This document shows, piece by piece, positions 8,386-15,234 of a stretch of DNA of 15,923 nt. A model generated the notes under the pieces. It made no database searches. It saw only the letters and a program-made list of their open reading frames with translations, and had not been told where the DNA came from. The DNA comes from Desulfovibrio sp. UBA6121 (lineage in GTDB: Bacteria; Desulfobacterota; Desulfovibrionia; Desulfovibrionales; Desulfovibrionaceae), in the NCBI GenBank assembly GCA_002422505.1, contig DIVX01000143.1:12562-28484 (forward strand), in the 5' to 3' direction. Made by a program: the position numbers and the translations under genes. Positions within the stretch are counted from its first letter, which is position 1. Each line of letters opens with the position of its first letter.

Positions 8386-9372
8386 ATGAGCCAGACGAAT
8401 ATTTTGCTTGAGTCCGGCACCAATGAACTTGAGCTTGTCGAGTTCTTCATTGATGAGAAGGACGAAGCGACAGGCCAGAGTTACCGTGGTTTCTACGGCG
8501 TCAACGTGGCAAAAGTGTTGGAAATAATACGTATGCCCGTGGTGACGCAACTGCCTGAGATTCCCCACCCCTCCGTGTTGGGCGCCTTCAACCTGCGTTC
8601 GCGCATCATCCCCCTGGTGGATTTGGCCCTGTGGCTGGGCAAAACCATGGACACCTCCAAGGACGACACCAAGGTCATCGTCAGCGAGTTCAACCGCATG
8701 ACCTCGGCCTTCATGGTCTCCGGCGTCACGCGCATCCATCGCTTGAGCTGGACCCAGGTGGAGCCGCCGGGCAAGCACCTGAACGAGTACTCCGGCAACA
8801 GCGTCACCGGCGTTGTGCGCTTCGAGGACCGCATTCTGCTTATTCTGGACATGGAAAAGATTCTGGCCGACCTGAATCCCGGCCTGGCCATGCGCATCGA
8901 GGAAGCGGCCATGGCCGAGATCCAGGAAAGCAAGAGGCCGGTCAAGAAAGAGCATTTCCGCGCCCTCATCGCCGACGACTCCACCAGCATCCGCCGCATG
9001 ATAGGCACCATGCTGGAGAAGGCCGGGTTCGAGGTGACGCAGACCGTGAACGGGCAGGAGGCCTGGGACGCGCTGGTCGCCCTCAAGAACAAGGCCGCGG
9101 CGGAGAACGTCCCCCTCACCGACTATGTGGACATCCTGGTGTCCGACATCGAAATGCCCATAATGGACGGGCACAACCTGACCAAGCGCGTGAAGGACGA
9201 CCCCATCATGAAGGCGCTGCCGGTCATCCTGTTTTCTTCGCTCATAACCGACCGCCTGCGCCACAAGGGCGAAAGCGTGGGGGCCGACGACCAGGTTTCC
9301 AAGCCCAACATCACCGACCTGACCAAGCGGGCTTTCGAGCTTATTGCCGAGCGCCAGGGCATAGCCCTGTAG
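8386..9372 (+). CDS. cheV: Chemotaxis coupling protein CheV (CheW domain plus response-regulator receiver)
   Basis: 328 aa cytoplasmic protein. Residues about 12-165 form a CheW-like coupling domain (FYGVNVAKVLEIIR, VLGAFNLRSRIIPLVDL) that links chemoreceptors to CheA. Residues 190-325 are a receiver domain with the acidic pair D197/D198 (LIADDSTSIRR), phospho-acceptor D254 (LVSDIEMPIMDG), S284 and K306 (VSKP). All key receiver residues are present, so phosphorylation by CheA is expected. A strong GGAGG ribosome site (8375-8382) precedes the ATG. The gene stands alone, transcribed away from the pilus operon, and ends in its own terminator. It may tune taxis or pilus-dependent motility, but nothing in the sequence ties it directly to the pilus genes. 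Confidence 0.97.
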   Translation: MSQTNILLESGTNELELVEFFIDEKDEATGQSYRGFYGVNVAKVLEIIRMPVVTQLPEIPHPSVLGAFNLRSRIIPLVDLALWLGKTMDTSKDDTKVIVSEFNRMTSAFMVSGVTRIHRLSWTQVEPPGKHLNEYSGNSVTGVVRFEDRILLILDMEKILADLNPGLAMRIEEAAMAEIQESKRPVKKEHFRALIADDSTSIRRMIGTMLEKAGFEVTQTVNGQEAWDALVALKNKAAAENVPLTDYVDILVSDIEMPIMDGHNLTKRVKDDPIMKALPVILFSSLITDRLRHKGESVGADDQVSKPNITDLTKRAFELIAERQGIAL

Positions 9373-9394
9373 CCTGCGCCGCGCCGAAACAAGA

Positions 9395-9429
9395 GGCCGG
9401 AGGGACGCGCAATCCCCCCGGCCTTTTTT
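9395..9429 (+). terminator. Rho-independent terminator of cheV
   Basis: Stem arms 9395-9404 (ggccggaggg) and 9414-9423 (ccccccggcc) pair with one A/C mismatch around a 9-nt loop, followed by six T (9424-9429). It begins 22 nt after the cheV stop and separates cheV from the convergent lipoprotein gene. Confidence 0.9.
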
Positions 9430-9467
9430 GCGTGCCGCCCCGGCCTGCCGCAGCAGGCGGACGAACG

Positions 9468-10184
9468 TTACTGCGGGCGCACGCCCCACACGCGCAGCAC
9501 GCCCGCGCGCAGGTCCTCCGACCACTTGTCCACGGCCTCCTGGGCCTGGCCCAGCTGGTGGAAGTTGGCGGAGTCGTACTTGTCGCCGTCCTTGTGGTCG
9601 GCAAAGAGCCCCATGGTCTCGCCGCTCATGGCGTCGGAAAAGCGCACCTCGATGGAGCAGGAGCCCACGTTGGGGTCTGCGCTGCCCACGGCCTTGCGGC
9701 CCAGGGAAATCAAAATGCCCACGGGCAGCACGCTGGAAATGGTGTTTCTGGTGGGGTTGCTGGCCTTGACCTGGGTGATGGCGGCGGAGATGCGCAGGGT
9801 GCGCGGCGCGGCGGCGCTCTTAACGGGGAAGTCGATGCCCTGCATGGTCTTCATAAGCACCAGGTCCAGGTGCCTGGCCACGGCGTCCAGTTCTTCCGTG
9901 CTCACCCCGGCGCTTTTGGCCATGGCCTGCGCGTTCCACACCACGCTGGGGTCGATGATGACCGCGCTGTAGTTCTTGGGATTAAAGGAGGGGTTGCGCC
10001 AGTTGTAGCGCTCCTTGAAGCCCGCCACCGGGGTCATTTTGCCGAACTCCGCACCCAGAAAGTGCTGGGCGGCGGCGGCTTGTTCGGGCGTCAGGTTCGG
10101 GTCCAGGGGGGGCGCCTCCTGGGCGGCGCAGGCGCTTGCAAGCAGGAGCAGGGCGGGCAGAACGATGCGGGCGATGTTTCGCAT
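9468..10184 (-). CDS. DUF3313-like lipoprotein
   Basis: 238 aa. A lipoprotein signal peptide (MRNIARIVLPALLLLASAC, lipid Cys 19) is followed by a domain with FNPKNYSAVIIDPSVVW (about residues 68-84) and a C-terminal half with SCSIEVRFSDAMSGETMGLFAD, typical of DUF3313-type lipoproteins of unknown function. The ATG at 10184 is chosen because it starts the signal peptide and has AGGAG 8 nt upstream; the open frame continues upstream to 10241 without a signal. Convergent with cheV. Its promoter should lie at 10190-10260, next to the topA-end duplication, but I see no clear consensus. Family call is from motif recall and moderate; the lipoprotein prediction is firm. Confidence 0.8.
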   Translation of the reverse strand: MRNIARIVLPALLLLASACAAQEAPPLDPNLTPEQAAAAQHFLGAEFGKMTPVAGFKERYNWRNPSFNPKNYSAVIIDPSVVWNAQAMAKSAGVSTEELDAVARHLDLVLMKTMQGIDFPVKSAAAPRTLRISAAITQVKASNPTRNTISSVLPVGILISLGRKAVGSADPNVGSCSIEVRFSDAMSGETMGLFADHKDGDKYDSANFHQLGQAQEAVDKWSEDLRAGVLRVWGVRPQ

Positions 10185-10200
10185 GGACAGGACTCCTGGC

Positions 10201-10261
10201 GGCGAAAGTGTTGTTGTACCGCCGGGACGCCCCGGCACCATCCCTATAGAACGCTTTCGCC
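10201..10261. repeat. Nested inverted repeats beside the left cassette junction
   Basis: Outer arms ggcgaaag (10201-10208) and ctttcgcc (10254-10261) are perfect complements. An inner hairpin gccggg-acgc-cccggc sits at 10221-10236. The right outer arm crosses the first bases of the 79-bp direct repeat. No T-tract follows, so this is not a normal terminator; it could be an operator or a recombination feature. Confidence 0.5.
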
Positions 10262-10337
10262 CGCCGCGCTACTCCCCGCCTTCCCCTTCGGGCTTGATCC
10301 AGCCGCAGTCTTTGTTCGGGCAGGCGATGTGCGGGCC
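10259..10337. repeat. 79-bp direct repeat, copy A (displaced topA 3' end)
   Basis: Identical base for base to 11076-11154, from gcccgccgcgctactcc to gatgtgcgggcc. On the minus strand it contains the last 22 codons of topA, its TAG and 10 bp of downstream sequence. Copy A is not attached to the rest of topA, so it is the duplicate or displaced end. Perfect identity implies recent origin or ongoing exchange. Confidence 0.97.
10269..10337 (-). pseudogene. Remnant of topA 3' end (22 codons plus stop)
   Basis: Reads GPHIACPNKDCGWIKPEGEG then GE and stop, the exact C-terminus of the intact TopA encoded at 11086. Nothing upstream on this strand continues topA: the sequence changes abruptly at 10338 into the low-GC cassette. 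Non-functional on its own. Confidence 0.93.
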
Positions 10338-10356
10338 TCATGTTCTTGACGCGCGC

Positions 10357-10977
10357 TCACGCTTTCGGGAGCTCCCCCAACTTTACAAGGTAATTTTTGA
10401 GGGCGATATTGTATTTAATGGCGGTCGATGAGCCGAGCAGAGCTTGGACCGACTCTTTGTCAAGCGAGTCATCAGATGGCCCTTTGAATGCAAAATTGAA
10501 AACTACGGCAAGGGATTTTGGATTTAGGTTTATGGGTTCCGGATCTTCATCCTTAGCACCAGATTGATATATCCCTTTACTAAAATAATCTGAATTGATT
10601 GCAGGGATTAAACATAGGGCACGCTGAAACCTGTTGCGATAGAACTCTTCGGCTTGAGTGCACTTCACTATATACTCATGTGAAGCTATCTGTGATTTAA
10701 GGGCTTTGAAATTCGAGATTTGGCGAGCAGAACTTGTCCAGTTGCTTGCTATGTTCTGCGGAGCTTTATCTGAGTCTGTGCCCATAAGAGTTGTGTATGC
10801 CGACTCTAGAGCATCAATTGCACAATCTGAAAATTCCTTACTCTTCTGAGAGTGTTGTAGCCAAACCAAATTTTTGTAGAAAAAGTACGCAGCAAAAATT
10901 GAGGCAACAGCGGCAACACATGTGCCAATAGCACCAACCCAAGTGCCAACATCAGAAAACGTGGTTGGATCTTGCAT
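10357..10977 (-). CDS. Small membrane-anchored protein of unknown function, cassette cargo
   Basis: 206 aa; not recognised. One predicted membrane helix near the N-terminus (about residues 11-34, containing GAIGTCVAAVASIFAAYFFY), then a soluble, mainly helical domain of about 165 residues with several Cys and charged segments (ASHEYIVKCTQAEEFYRNRF). The start chosen is ATG 10977, with AAGGGA 5-10 nt upstream; a longer frame (to 11022) lacks a ribosome site. GC content and codon use (AAA, ATT, TTT, GAA) differ sharply from neighbours, indicating horizontal acquisition. Its stop is 19 bp from the copy-A repeat. An N-terminal anchor plus a small cytoplasmic domain, sitting in a defence-like region, is compatible with a phage-defence effector, but no catalytic motif supports that. 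Confidence 0.8.
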   Translation of the reverse strand: MQDPTTFSDVGTWVGAIGTCVAAVASIFAAYFFYKNLVWLQHSQKSKEFSDCAIDALESAYTTLMGTDSDKAPQNIASNWTSSARQISNFKALKSQIASHEYIVKCTQAEEFYRNRFQRALCLIPAINSDYFSKGIYQSGAKDEDPEPINLNPKSLAVVFNFAFKGPSDDSLDKESVQALLGSSTAIKYNIALKNYLVKLGELPKA

Positions 10978-11075
10978 GTTCGTCCCTTTTAATAAGGCAG
11001 CGCAGCAATCGTATAAACACATTTGCTTGGCACCATGCGCAGGGAACGGGCCGCTTGCTTGCCAAACAACCCACA

Positions 11076-11154
11076 GCCCGCCGCGCTACTCCCCGCCTTC
11101 CCCTTCGGGCTTGATCCAGCCGCAGTCTTTGTTCGGGCAGGCGATGTGCGGGCC
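11076..11154. repeat. 79-bp direct repeat, copy B (functional topA 3' end)
   Basis: Perfect copy of 10259-10337, here continuous with the topA reading frame, so this copy supplies the working C-terminus. The flanks diverge immediately on both sides. Confidence 0.97.
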
Positions 11155-13539
11155 CTTGGCCTTGGTGTTCTTTTCCACCAAAAGCGGCGAGCCGCACTGC
11201 GGGCAGGGGCCAAGCACCGGGCGGTCCCACAGGGAATAGGTGCAGTCCGGGTAGCGCGAGCAGGAGTAGAACACCTTGCCCCGGCGCGAGCTTTTTTCCA
11301 CCATCTCGCCCGTGCAGCCGGGCTGCGGGCAGGCAATGCCCGTGGGCAGCGGCTCGGTGTGCTTGCAGGCCGGGTAGCCCGTGCAGGCTATGAACTTGGT
11401 GCCCCGGCGCGCGGTCTTGATGACCATGGGTTTGCCGCAGTCCGGGCAGGTGCCCGCGGGGATCTCCTCCGGGGCCTCCAGCACGATGATGCCGCCGAAC
11501 TCGTCGCGCTTGAAGTTCTTGATGTTCTTGCACTTGGGGTAGCCCGTGCAGCCCAGGAAGGGCTCGTGCGAGCGGCCCTTGCGCGGAATTTTCACCGCAA
11601 AGGGCTTGCCGCACAGGGGGCAGAGAATGTCGGTGATTTCTTCCTTGGGCTTGTCCACGGGCAGAATGTTGCCTTGCTCGTCGCGCGTGAATTCGCGGAT
11701 GGCCTTGCAGTCCGGGTAGCCGGAGCAACCCAGGAACTCGCCGTTCTTGCCGAACTTCACATGCATGGGCTTGCCGCAGTCCGGGCAGGCCACGCCGGAA
11801 TCGATGGTGGCGCGGCTCATCTCGGTTCCGGCCTTTTCCAGCGCGGGGATGAACTCGGCCATGAATTCCTCGATGACCGCCTCCCACGCGCGGCCGCCGG
11901 CGGCGATTTCGTCCAGCTTCTGCTCCATGCCCGCCGTGAAGCCGATGTCCATGAGGGTGGCGAAATGCGCCACGAGCTTGTCGCTCACGGTGCTGCCAAG
12001 CTCCGTGGGGGCGAAGCGCTTTTCCTCCATGGCCACGTACTCGCGGTCTTGCAGGGTGCTGATGATGGCGGCGTAGGTGCTGGGGCGGCCGATGCCTTCC
12101 TCTTCCAGTGCCTTGACCAGCGTGGCTTCGGTGTAGCGCGGGGGCGGCTGGGTGAACTTCTGCTCGCTGGTCAGGTCCAGCAGCTGCAAGGGCTCGCCGA
12201 TGGTCAGCTTGGGCAGTTGCTCGCTCCCGTTCTCCGCCTCGGCGTCCGGGTCCGGGGCCTCCAGGCCCTGCACCTTCAAAAAGCCGGGGAACAGCAGGCG
12301 CTCGCCCTTGGCGCGCCACAGCGTCGCGGCGTTCTTGGCCGTCACCGTGGTGTCGTGGAACCGGGCCGGGGTCATCTGCGAGGCCACAAAGCGCCGCCAA
12401 ATGAGCTGGTAGAGCTTGAACTGGTCGGCGGGCAAAAACTGCTTCACCGCTTCCGGCGTCAGGGAAACATCGACCGGGCGGCAGGCCTCGTGGGCGTCCT
12501 GCGCGCCTTCCTTGGTCTTGTAGGCCTTGACCTTGGCCGGGGCGTATTCCGGCCCGTAGGCGGACAAAATAAAGTCGTGCGCGGCCTTCTTGGCCTCGTC
12601 GGCAATGCGCACGGAGTCGGTACGCATGTAGGTGATGAGCGCCACCGTGCCCTTGTCGCCCAGTTCCACGCCCTCGTACAGCTTCTGGGCCGCGCCCATG
12701 GTCTTCTTGGCCGGAAAGCCCAGCGCGCGGTTGGCCACCTGCTGCAAGGAGCTGGTGGTGAACGGCGGGGGCGCGCTTTTGCTGCGCTCCTTCTCGTCCA
12801 CGGCCTCCACCACGAACTGCCCGGCGCGCACGTTTGCGACGATTGCGTCCGCCGCGTCCTTGCTGCCGATGTCCTTGAGGCCCGGGGCAACGGTTTTTGC
12901 GCCCACCTTCCACAAATCGGCGCGGAAGGGCGGCGGGTTCTCGCCCGCCAGCTTGACCTTAAGCGCCCAGTGCTCCACGGGCTCAAAGGCGCGGCGCTCG
13001 CGCTCGCGGTCCACAATCAGCCGCAGGGCGACCGACTGCACGCGCCCGGCGCTGATGCCGCGCTTCACGTGCTTCCATAATATGGGGGAAATTTTGTAGC
13101 CCACCAGGCGGTCCAGCACGCGCCTGGCCTGCTGCGCGCCCACCAGGTCGGTGTTGATGGGCCGGGGGTTCTCCAGCGCCTCTTTGACCGCGCGCGCGGT
13201 GATCTCGTTGAACTGGATGCGGCTGACGTTCTTGTTCTGGGCCTTGATGAGTTCGGCCACGTGCCAGCCGATGGCCTCCCCCTCGCGGTCAGGGTCGGGC
13301 GCGAGAAAGACGTGGTTCGCAGCCTTGGCGGCTTTGCGCAGGCGGCCCACTATGTCTTCCTTGCCTTTTATTATCTCGTAGCGCGGCGCGTAGCCGTTGG
13401 CCTCGTCCAGGCCCATGTCGCCCTTGGGCAGGTCGCGCACGTGGCCGACCGACGCCTCGACGACGTAGTCTTTGCCCAGGAATTTGCCGATGGTCTTCAC
13501 CTTGGCGGGTGACTCAACGATGATGAGATCTTTTGTCAT
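11086..13539 (-). CDS. topA: DNA topoisomerase I (type IA) with five C-terminal zinc ribbons
   Basis: 817 aa. Relaxes negative supercoils by a transient 5'-phosphotyrosine link. The TOPRIM domain begins at the N-terminus (DLIIVESPAKVKTI) with the metal-binding DPDREGEAIGW (about 81-91). SAGRVQSVALRLI lies at about 163-175. The catalytic Tyr is Y304 in ALITYMRTDS. Five tetracysteine ribbons follow the core: ACPDCGKPM, LCPLCGKPF, TCPDCGKPM, ACPQPGCTGEM and PCPQCGSPL, each with a second Cys pair, which help bind single-stranded DNA; E. coli TopA is generally described with three such fingers. The last ribbon lies partly in the duplicated 79 bp. The ATG at 13539 is set by homology; there is no Shine-Dalgarno before it, consistent with a leaderless mRNA. 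A TTG-initiated extension to 13578 would start upstream of the promoter and is rejected. Confidence 0.97.
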   Translation of the reverse strand: MTKDLIIVESPAKVKTIGKFLGKDYVVEASVGHVRDLPKGDMGLDEANGYAPRYEIIKGKEDIVGRLRKAAKAANHVFLAPDPDREGEAIGWHVAELIKAQNKNVSRIQFNEITARAVKEALENPRPINTDLVGAQQARRVLDRLVGYKISPILWKHVKRGISAGRVQSVALRLIVDRERERRAFEPVEHWALKVKLAGENPPPFRADLWKVGAKTVAPGLKDIGSKDAADAIVANVRAGQFVVEAVDEKERSKSAPPPFTTSSLQQVANRALGFPAKKTMGAAQKLYEGVELGDKGTVALITYMRTDSVRIADEAKKAAHDFILSAYGPEYAPAKVKAYKTKEGAQDAHEACRPVDVSLTPEAVKQFLPADQFKLYQLIWRRFVASQMTPARFHDTTVTAKNAATLWRAKGERLLFPGFLKVQGLEAPDPDAEAENGSEQLPKLTIGEPLQLLDLTSEQKFTQPPPRYTEATLVKALEEEGIGRPSTYAAIISTLQDREYVAMEEKRFAPTELGSTVSDKLVAHFATLMDIGFTAGMEQKLDEIAAGGRAWEAVIEEFMAEFIPALEKAGTEMSRATIDSGVACPDCGKPMHVKFGKNGEFLGCSGYPDCKAIREFTRDEQGNILPVDKPKEEITDILCPLCGKPFAVKIPRKGRSHEPFLGCTGYPKCKNIKNFKRDEFGGIIVLEAPEEIPAGTCPDCGKPMVIKTARRGTKFIACTGYPACKHTEPLPTGIACPQPGCTGEMVEKSSRRGKVFYSCSRYPDCTYSLWDRPVLGPCPQCGSPLLVEKNTKAKGPHIACPNKDCGWIKPEGEGGE

Positions 13540-13549
13540 AATGGGGCAG

Positions 13550-13578
13550 GCTATAGCCACCTGGGGGCGGTATGGCAA
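13550..13578 (-). promoter_or_regulatory. topA promoter, predicted leaderless transcript
   Basis: On the minus strand TTGCCA (13573-13578) and TATAGC (13550-13555) are separated by 17 nt. A start 6-8 nt after the -10 element would fall at about 13542-13544, only 3-5 nt before the topA ATG at 13539. This agrees with the absence of any ribosome site. Confidence 0.65.
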
Positions 13579-13597
13579 GGGGCGGGGTGCAAGGCTT

Positions 13598-13638
13598 CTT
13601 GACGCGCCGCGCCTAGTGTTATAACTTTTGTTACTACA
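13598..13638 (+). promoter_or_regulatory. Promoter and probable autoregulatory operator of the antitoxin-doc operon
   Basis: A -35 TTGACG (13599-13604) and -10 TATAAC (13620-13625) with a short 15-nt spacer (16 if CTTGAC is used). The -10 is covered by an imperfect inverted repeat: TGTTATAAC (13617-13625), 4 nt, GTTACTACA (13630-13638), 7 of 9 positions complementary. AbrB/MazE-type antitoxins commonly bind such sites to repress their own operon; binding here is inference. The -35 lies about 20 bp from the divergent topA -35. Confidence 0.6.
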
Positions 13639-13660
13639 TGTTCAGAGGCGGGAGGCACTC

Positions 13661-13891
13661 ATGCAGGCGGTCAAAGTACGGAAAATCGGTAACTCGCTCG
13701 GCGTTGTCATCCCCAAGGATGTTTTGGCGCGGATGAAGGTTGCCGAGGGCGAAACGCTGTATTTCACCGAAACCGAGGACGGCGGCGTGCGCCTTACCCC
13801 GGTTGACGAAACGTTCGCCCTGCAAATGGAGGCGGCGGAAAAGATCATGCGTGCGGACCGGCACATCCTGCGCGAGCTGGCCAAGCGCTGA
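13661..13891 (+). CDS. AbrB/MazE/SpoVT-type antitoxin
   Basis: 76 aa. Residues 1-46 form a swapped-hairpin AbrB DNA-binding domain (MQAVKVRKIGNSLGVVIPKD, then LARMKVAEGETLYF). The tail (about 50-76, ALQMEAAEKIMRADRHILRELAKR region) is the likely toxin-binding helix. The ATG at 13661 has GGGAGG just upstream; a longer frame from a TTG at 13628 would overlap the operator and is less likely. The doc toxin starts 7 nt after the stop, as expected for a two-gene toxin-antitoxin operon. The antitoxin should neutralise Doc and repress the operon. Confidence 0.92.
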   Translation: MQAVKVRKIGNSLGVVIPKDVLARMKVAEGETLYFTETEDGGVRLTPVDETFALQMEAAEKIMRADRHILRELAKR

Positions 13892-13898
13892 GCGGGTC

Positions 13899-14339
13899 AT
13901 GAACCCTCGCCCGAAACCTCCGGCACAGCAGCAGCCGCCAAGGCGGCTTGGCCCCTGGCAGTGGATTCTGCCGCAGACCGTGCTGGCCATCCACGACGCC
14001 CAGCTGGCGGACCACGGCGGGCTGCCGGGCCTGCGCGACCTGGGCTTGCTGGAAAGCGCCCTGGCGCGGTCGAAAAATCTGCTGGCCCATGCGCCGCGCG
14101 AGCCCGGCGCGGCTGCCCCGGACGCCTTCGATCTGGCGGCGGCCTATGCGTACGGCTTGGCCCGCAACCATGCGTTCATCGACGGCAACAAGCGCACGGC
14201 CTATGTGACCGCGCGGCTGTTCCTCGTGCTGCACGGGCACGATCTCGCCGCCCCGGACGTGGAGCGCGTGCTGGTGTTCGAACGCCTGGGCAAGGGCGAG
14301 ATGGGGGAGCGGGAGTTGGCGGAGTGGATGCGGGGGTGA
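13899..14339 (+). CDS. doc: Doc/Fic-family toxin (death-on-curing)
   Basis: 146 aa. The Fic core motif HAFIDGNKRTA lies at residues 91-101: His 91 is the catalytic base and the loop binds the nucleotide phosphates. The Doc-like N-terminal helix region contains HDAQLADHGGLPGLRD (32-47), typical of the death-on-curing subfamily. P1 Doc phosphorylates EF-Tu and has HxFNDANKR; this protein keeps the Fic-like Gly (DGNKR), so AMP transfer or phosphate transfer are both open. The N-terminal 15-20 residues are Pro/Gln-rich and may not be conserved. Ribosome site is weak; coupling to the antitoxin stop is likely. The gene ends 7 bp from the convergent abiF stop, with no terminator between them. Confidence 0.92.
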   Translation: MNPRPKPPAQQQPPRRLGPWQWILPQTVLAIHDAQLADHGGLPGLRDLGLLESALARSKNLLAHAPREPGAAAPDAFDLAAAYAYGLARNHAFIDGNKRTAYVTARLFLVLHGHDLAAPDVERVLVFERLGKGEMGERELAEWMRG

Positions 14340-14346
14340 AACGTGG

Positions 14347-15216
14347 TCACCAGCCCCGGAGCAGCTGCCAGCCAGCGGGGAAGCCCATCTCCGAGATAGG
14401 CCGTGGGCATGTAAGGAGTAAAGCCTTTAGGGTGTTAAGCCATGAGGAGTGGCTCGTAATCGCCCCCATCAACTGCCACGTAACAATCGCACGGGCGTAA
14501 TAATGATTCGGGGAAGGCGCTTGGAAGTGGCTGGCTAGGCTTGGGGGGAAGGTGATTTTTCTGTTCCATACTAATCCATGGTGCGCGCATATATTGCGTA
14601 GCGTTGAGAGGGAGCGAAGCCAACTCTTTAATGTGCTGTAGGGCACTTTGAACGTATTTGCGACAGCCTTTTGGTCCGCCGTATGAGCCAAATTTGCATA
14701 AATAATTGACCATTGTCCAAGTGACAGAACTTCCGCTACCATCCAGGAAGGAGGAAGAGAGGGGGAATCGTATTTTCTGTAATACGCCTCACAAAATGGA
14801 TGGCTACCGTTCTTTGTGCCTTTTTCAAGATCTCTTAACAACTGGTCATGTTTGTAGCTGCCAAGGAAAAGAGACTTCTCCATTATCCAGAACTGGCTGT
14901 ATTTCAGCGACATATGGTTGTTGATAACAGTGCGAAGTGCAACCTCAAGGCGTTCAATTGCGTCCATTGTGTGGAGGCGGAGCTTCCTATCGAAAACGTA
15001 TAGGTCAAGAAGGTCATCAAAAGTGGTTCCCTCAAGGAATGTATGCTCTTCATCCGCCAGAACCTGATAGGGACGAGCGTAAGCCATAAGGCGATAGTAA
15101 CCAATAAATTGCAGGTAGCGAGTCGCCCGCGAGGGATCAGATATTTCCAACCCTCGAGATTGTAACAAAGAAATCTGATCAGGCAGGGATAAGGCGGGCT
15201 TTGTAAAGGGCTTCAT
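14347..15216 (-). CDS. abiF: AbiF/AbiD-type abortive-infection protein (Abi_2, HEPN RNase fold)
   Basis: 289 aa. Abi_2 hallmarks: KPALSLPDQISLLQSRGLEI (N-terminus), YLQFIGYYRLMAYARPY, YVFDRKLRLHTMDAIERLEV, then LRNICAHHGLVWNR and the C-terminal MGFPAGWQ. Two RX4-6H motifs are seen: R95-X5-H101 (RTVINNH) and R207-X4-H212 (RNICAH), the latter a classic HEPN ribonuclease site. Members of the family act as RNA-cleaving toxins in phage defence, and some are controlled by a structured RNA encoded upstream. GC content is well below that of topA or ald, indicating transfer, with GC rising only over the last 60 bp. The ATG at 15216 is preferred; a TTG 6 nt earlier is possible. The ribosome site is poor (AGGG about 10 nt upstream). 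Confidence 0.93.
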   Translation of the reverse strand: MKPFTKPALSLPDQISLLQSRGLEISDPSRATRYLQFIGYYRLMAYARPYQVLADEEHTFLEGTTFDDLLDLYVFDRKLRLHTMDAIERLEVALRTVINNHMSLKYSQFWIMEKSLFLGSYKHDQLLRDLEKGTKNGSHPFCEAYYRKYDSPSLPPSWMVAEVLSLGQWSIIYANLAHTADQKAVANTFKVPYSTLKSWLRSLSTLRNICAHHGLVWNRKITFPPSLASHFQAPSPNHYYARAIVTWQLMGAITSHSSWLNTLKALLLTCPRPISEMGFPAGWQLLRGW

Positions 15217-15234
15217 AAGCAAACAGCCCTAAGG

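Larger units (their letters stand above)
10259..11075. mobile_element. One-gene low-GC cassette inserted at the 3' end of topA, bounded by 79-bp direct repeats
   Basis: The 817-bp repeat-to-repeat unit (copy A plus about 738 bp of unique DNA) is clearly AT-richer than topA and the lipoprotein gene. It carries one gene on the topA strand. The layout equals that left by an integrating element that enters a gene's 3' end and restores the reading frame with its own copy. No integrase, transposase or terminal inverted repeats are visible inside, so the cassette would depend on functions supplied elsewhere or on homologous recombination. Element status is inference; the repeats are seen directly. 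Confidence 0.6.

Noticed and set aside
8141..8389. 82-codon frame ending in an ATGA overlap with cheV
   Set aside because: It begins with TTG in AT-rich intergenic DNA, has no ribosome site and no recognisable domain; overlap with the cheV ATG is probably chance, as cheV has its own strong ribosome site.
10201..10261. Terminator of the original topA
   Set aside because: Nested stems are present but no T-tract follows on either strand.
10259..11154. Insertion sequence
   Set aside because: No transposase and no terminal inverted repeats; 79 bp is far too long for a transposition target-site duplication.
11023..13080. 685-codon plus-strand frame
   Set aside because: Antisense to topA, low complexity, and crosses the duplicated repeat; not a gene.
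13540..13578. Longer TopA starting at a TTG
   Set aside because: The extension is not conserved in the family and would begin within the -35 of the likely promoter.
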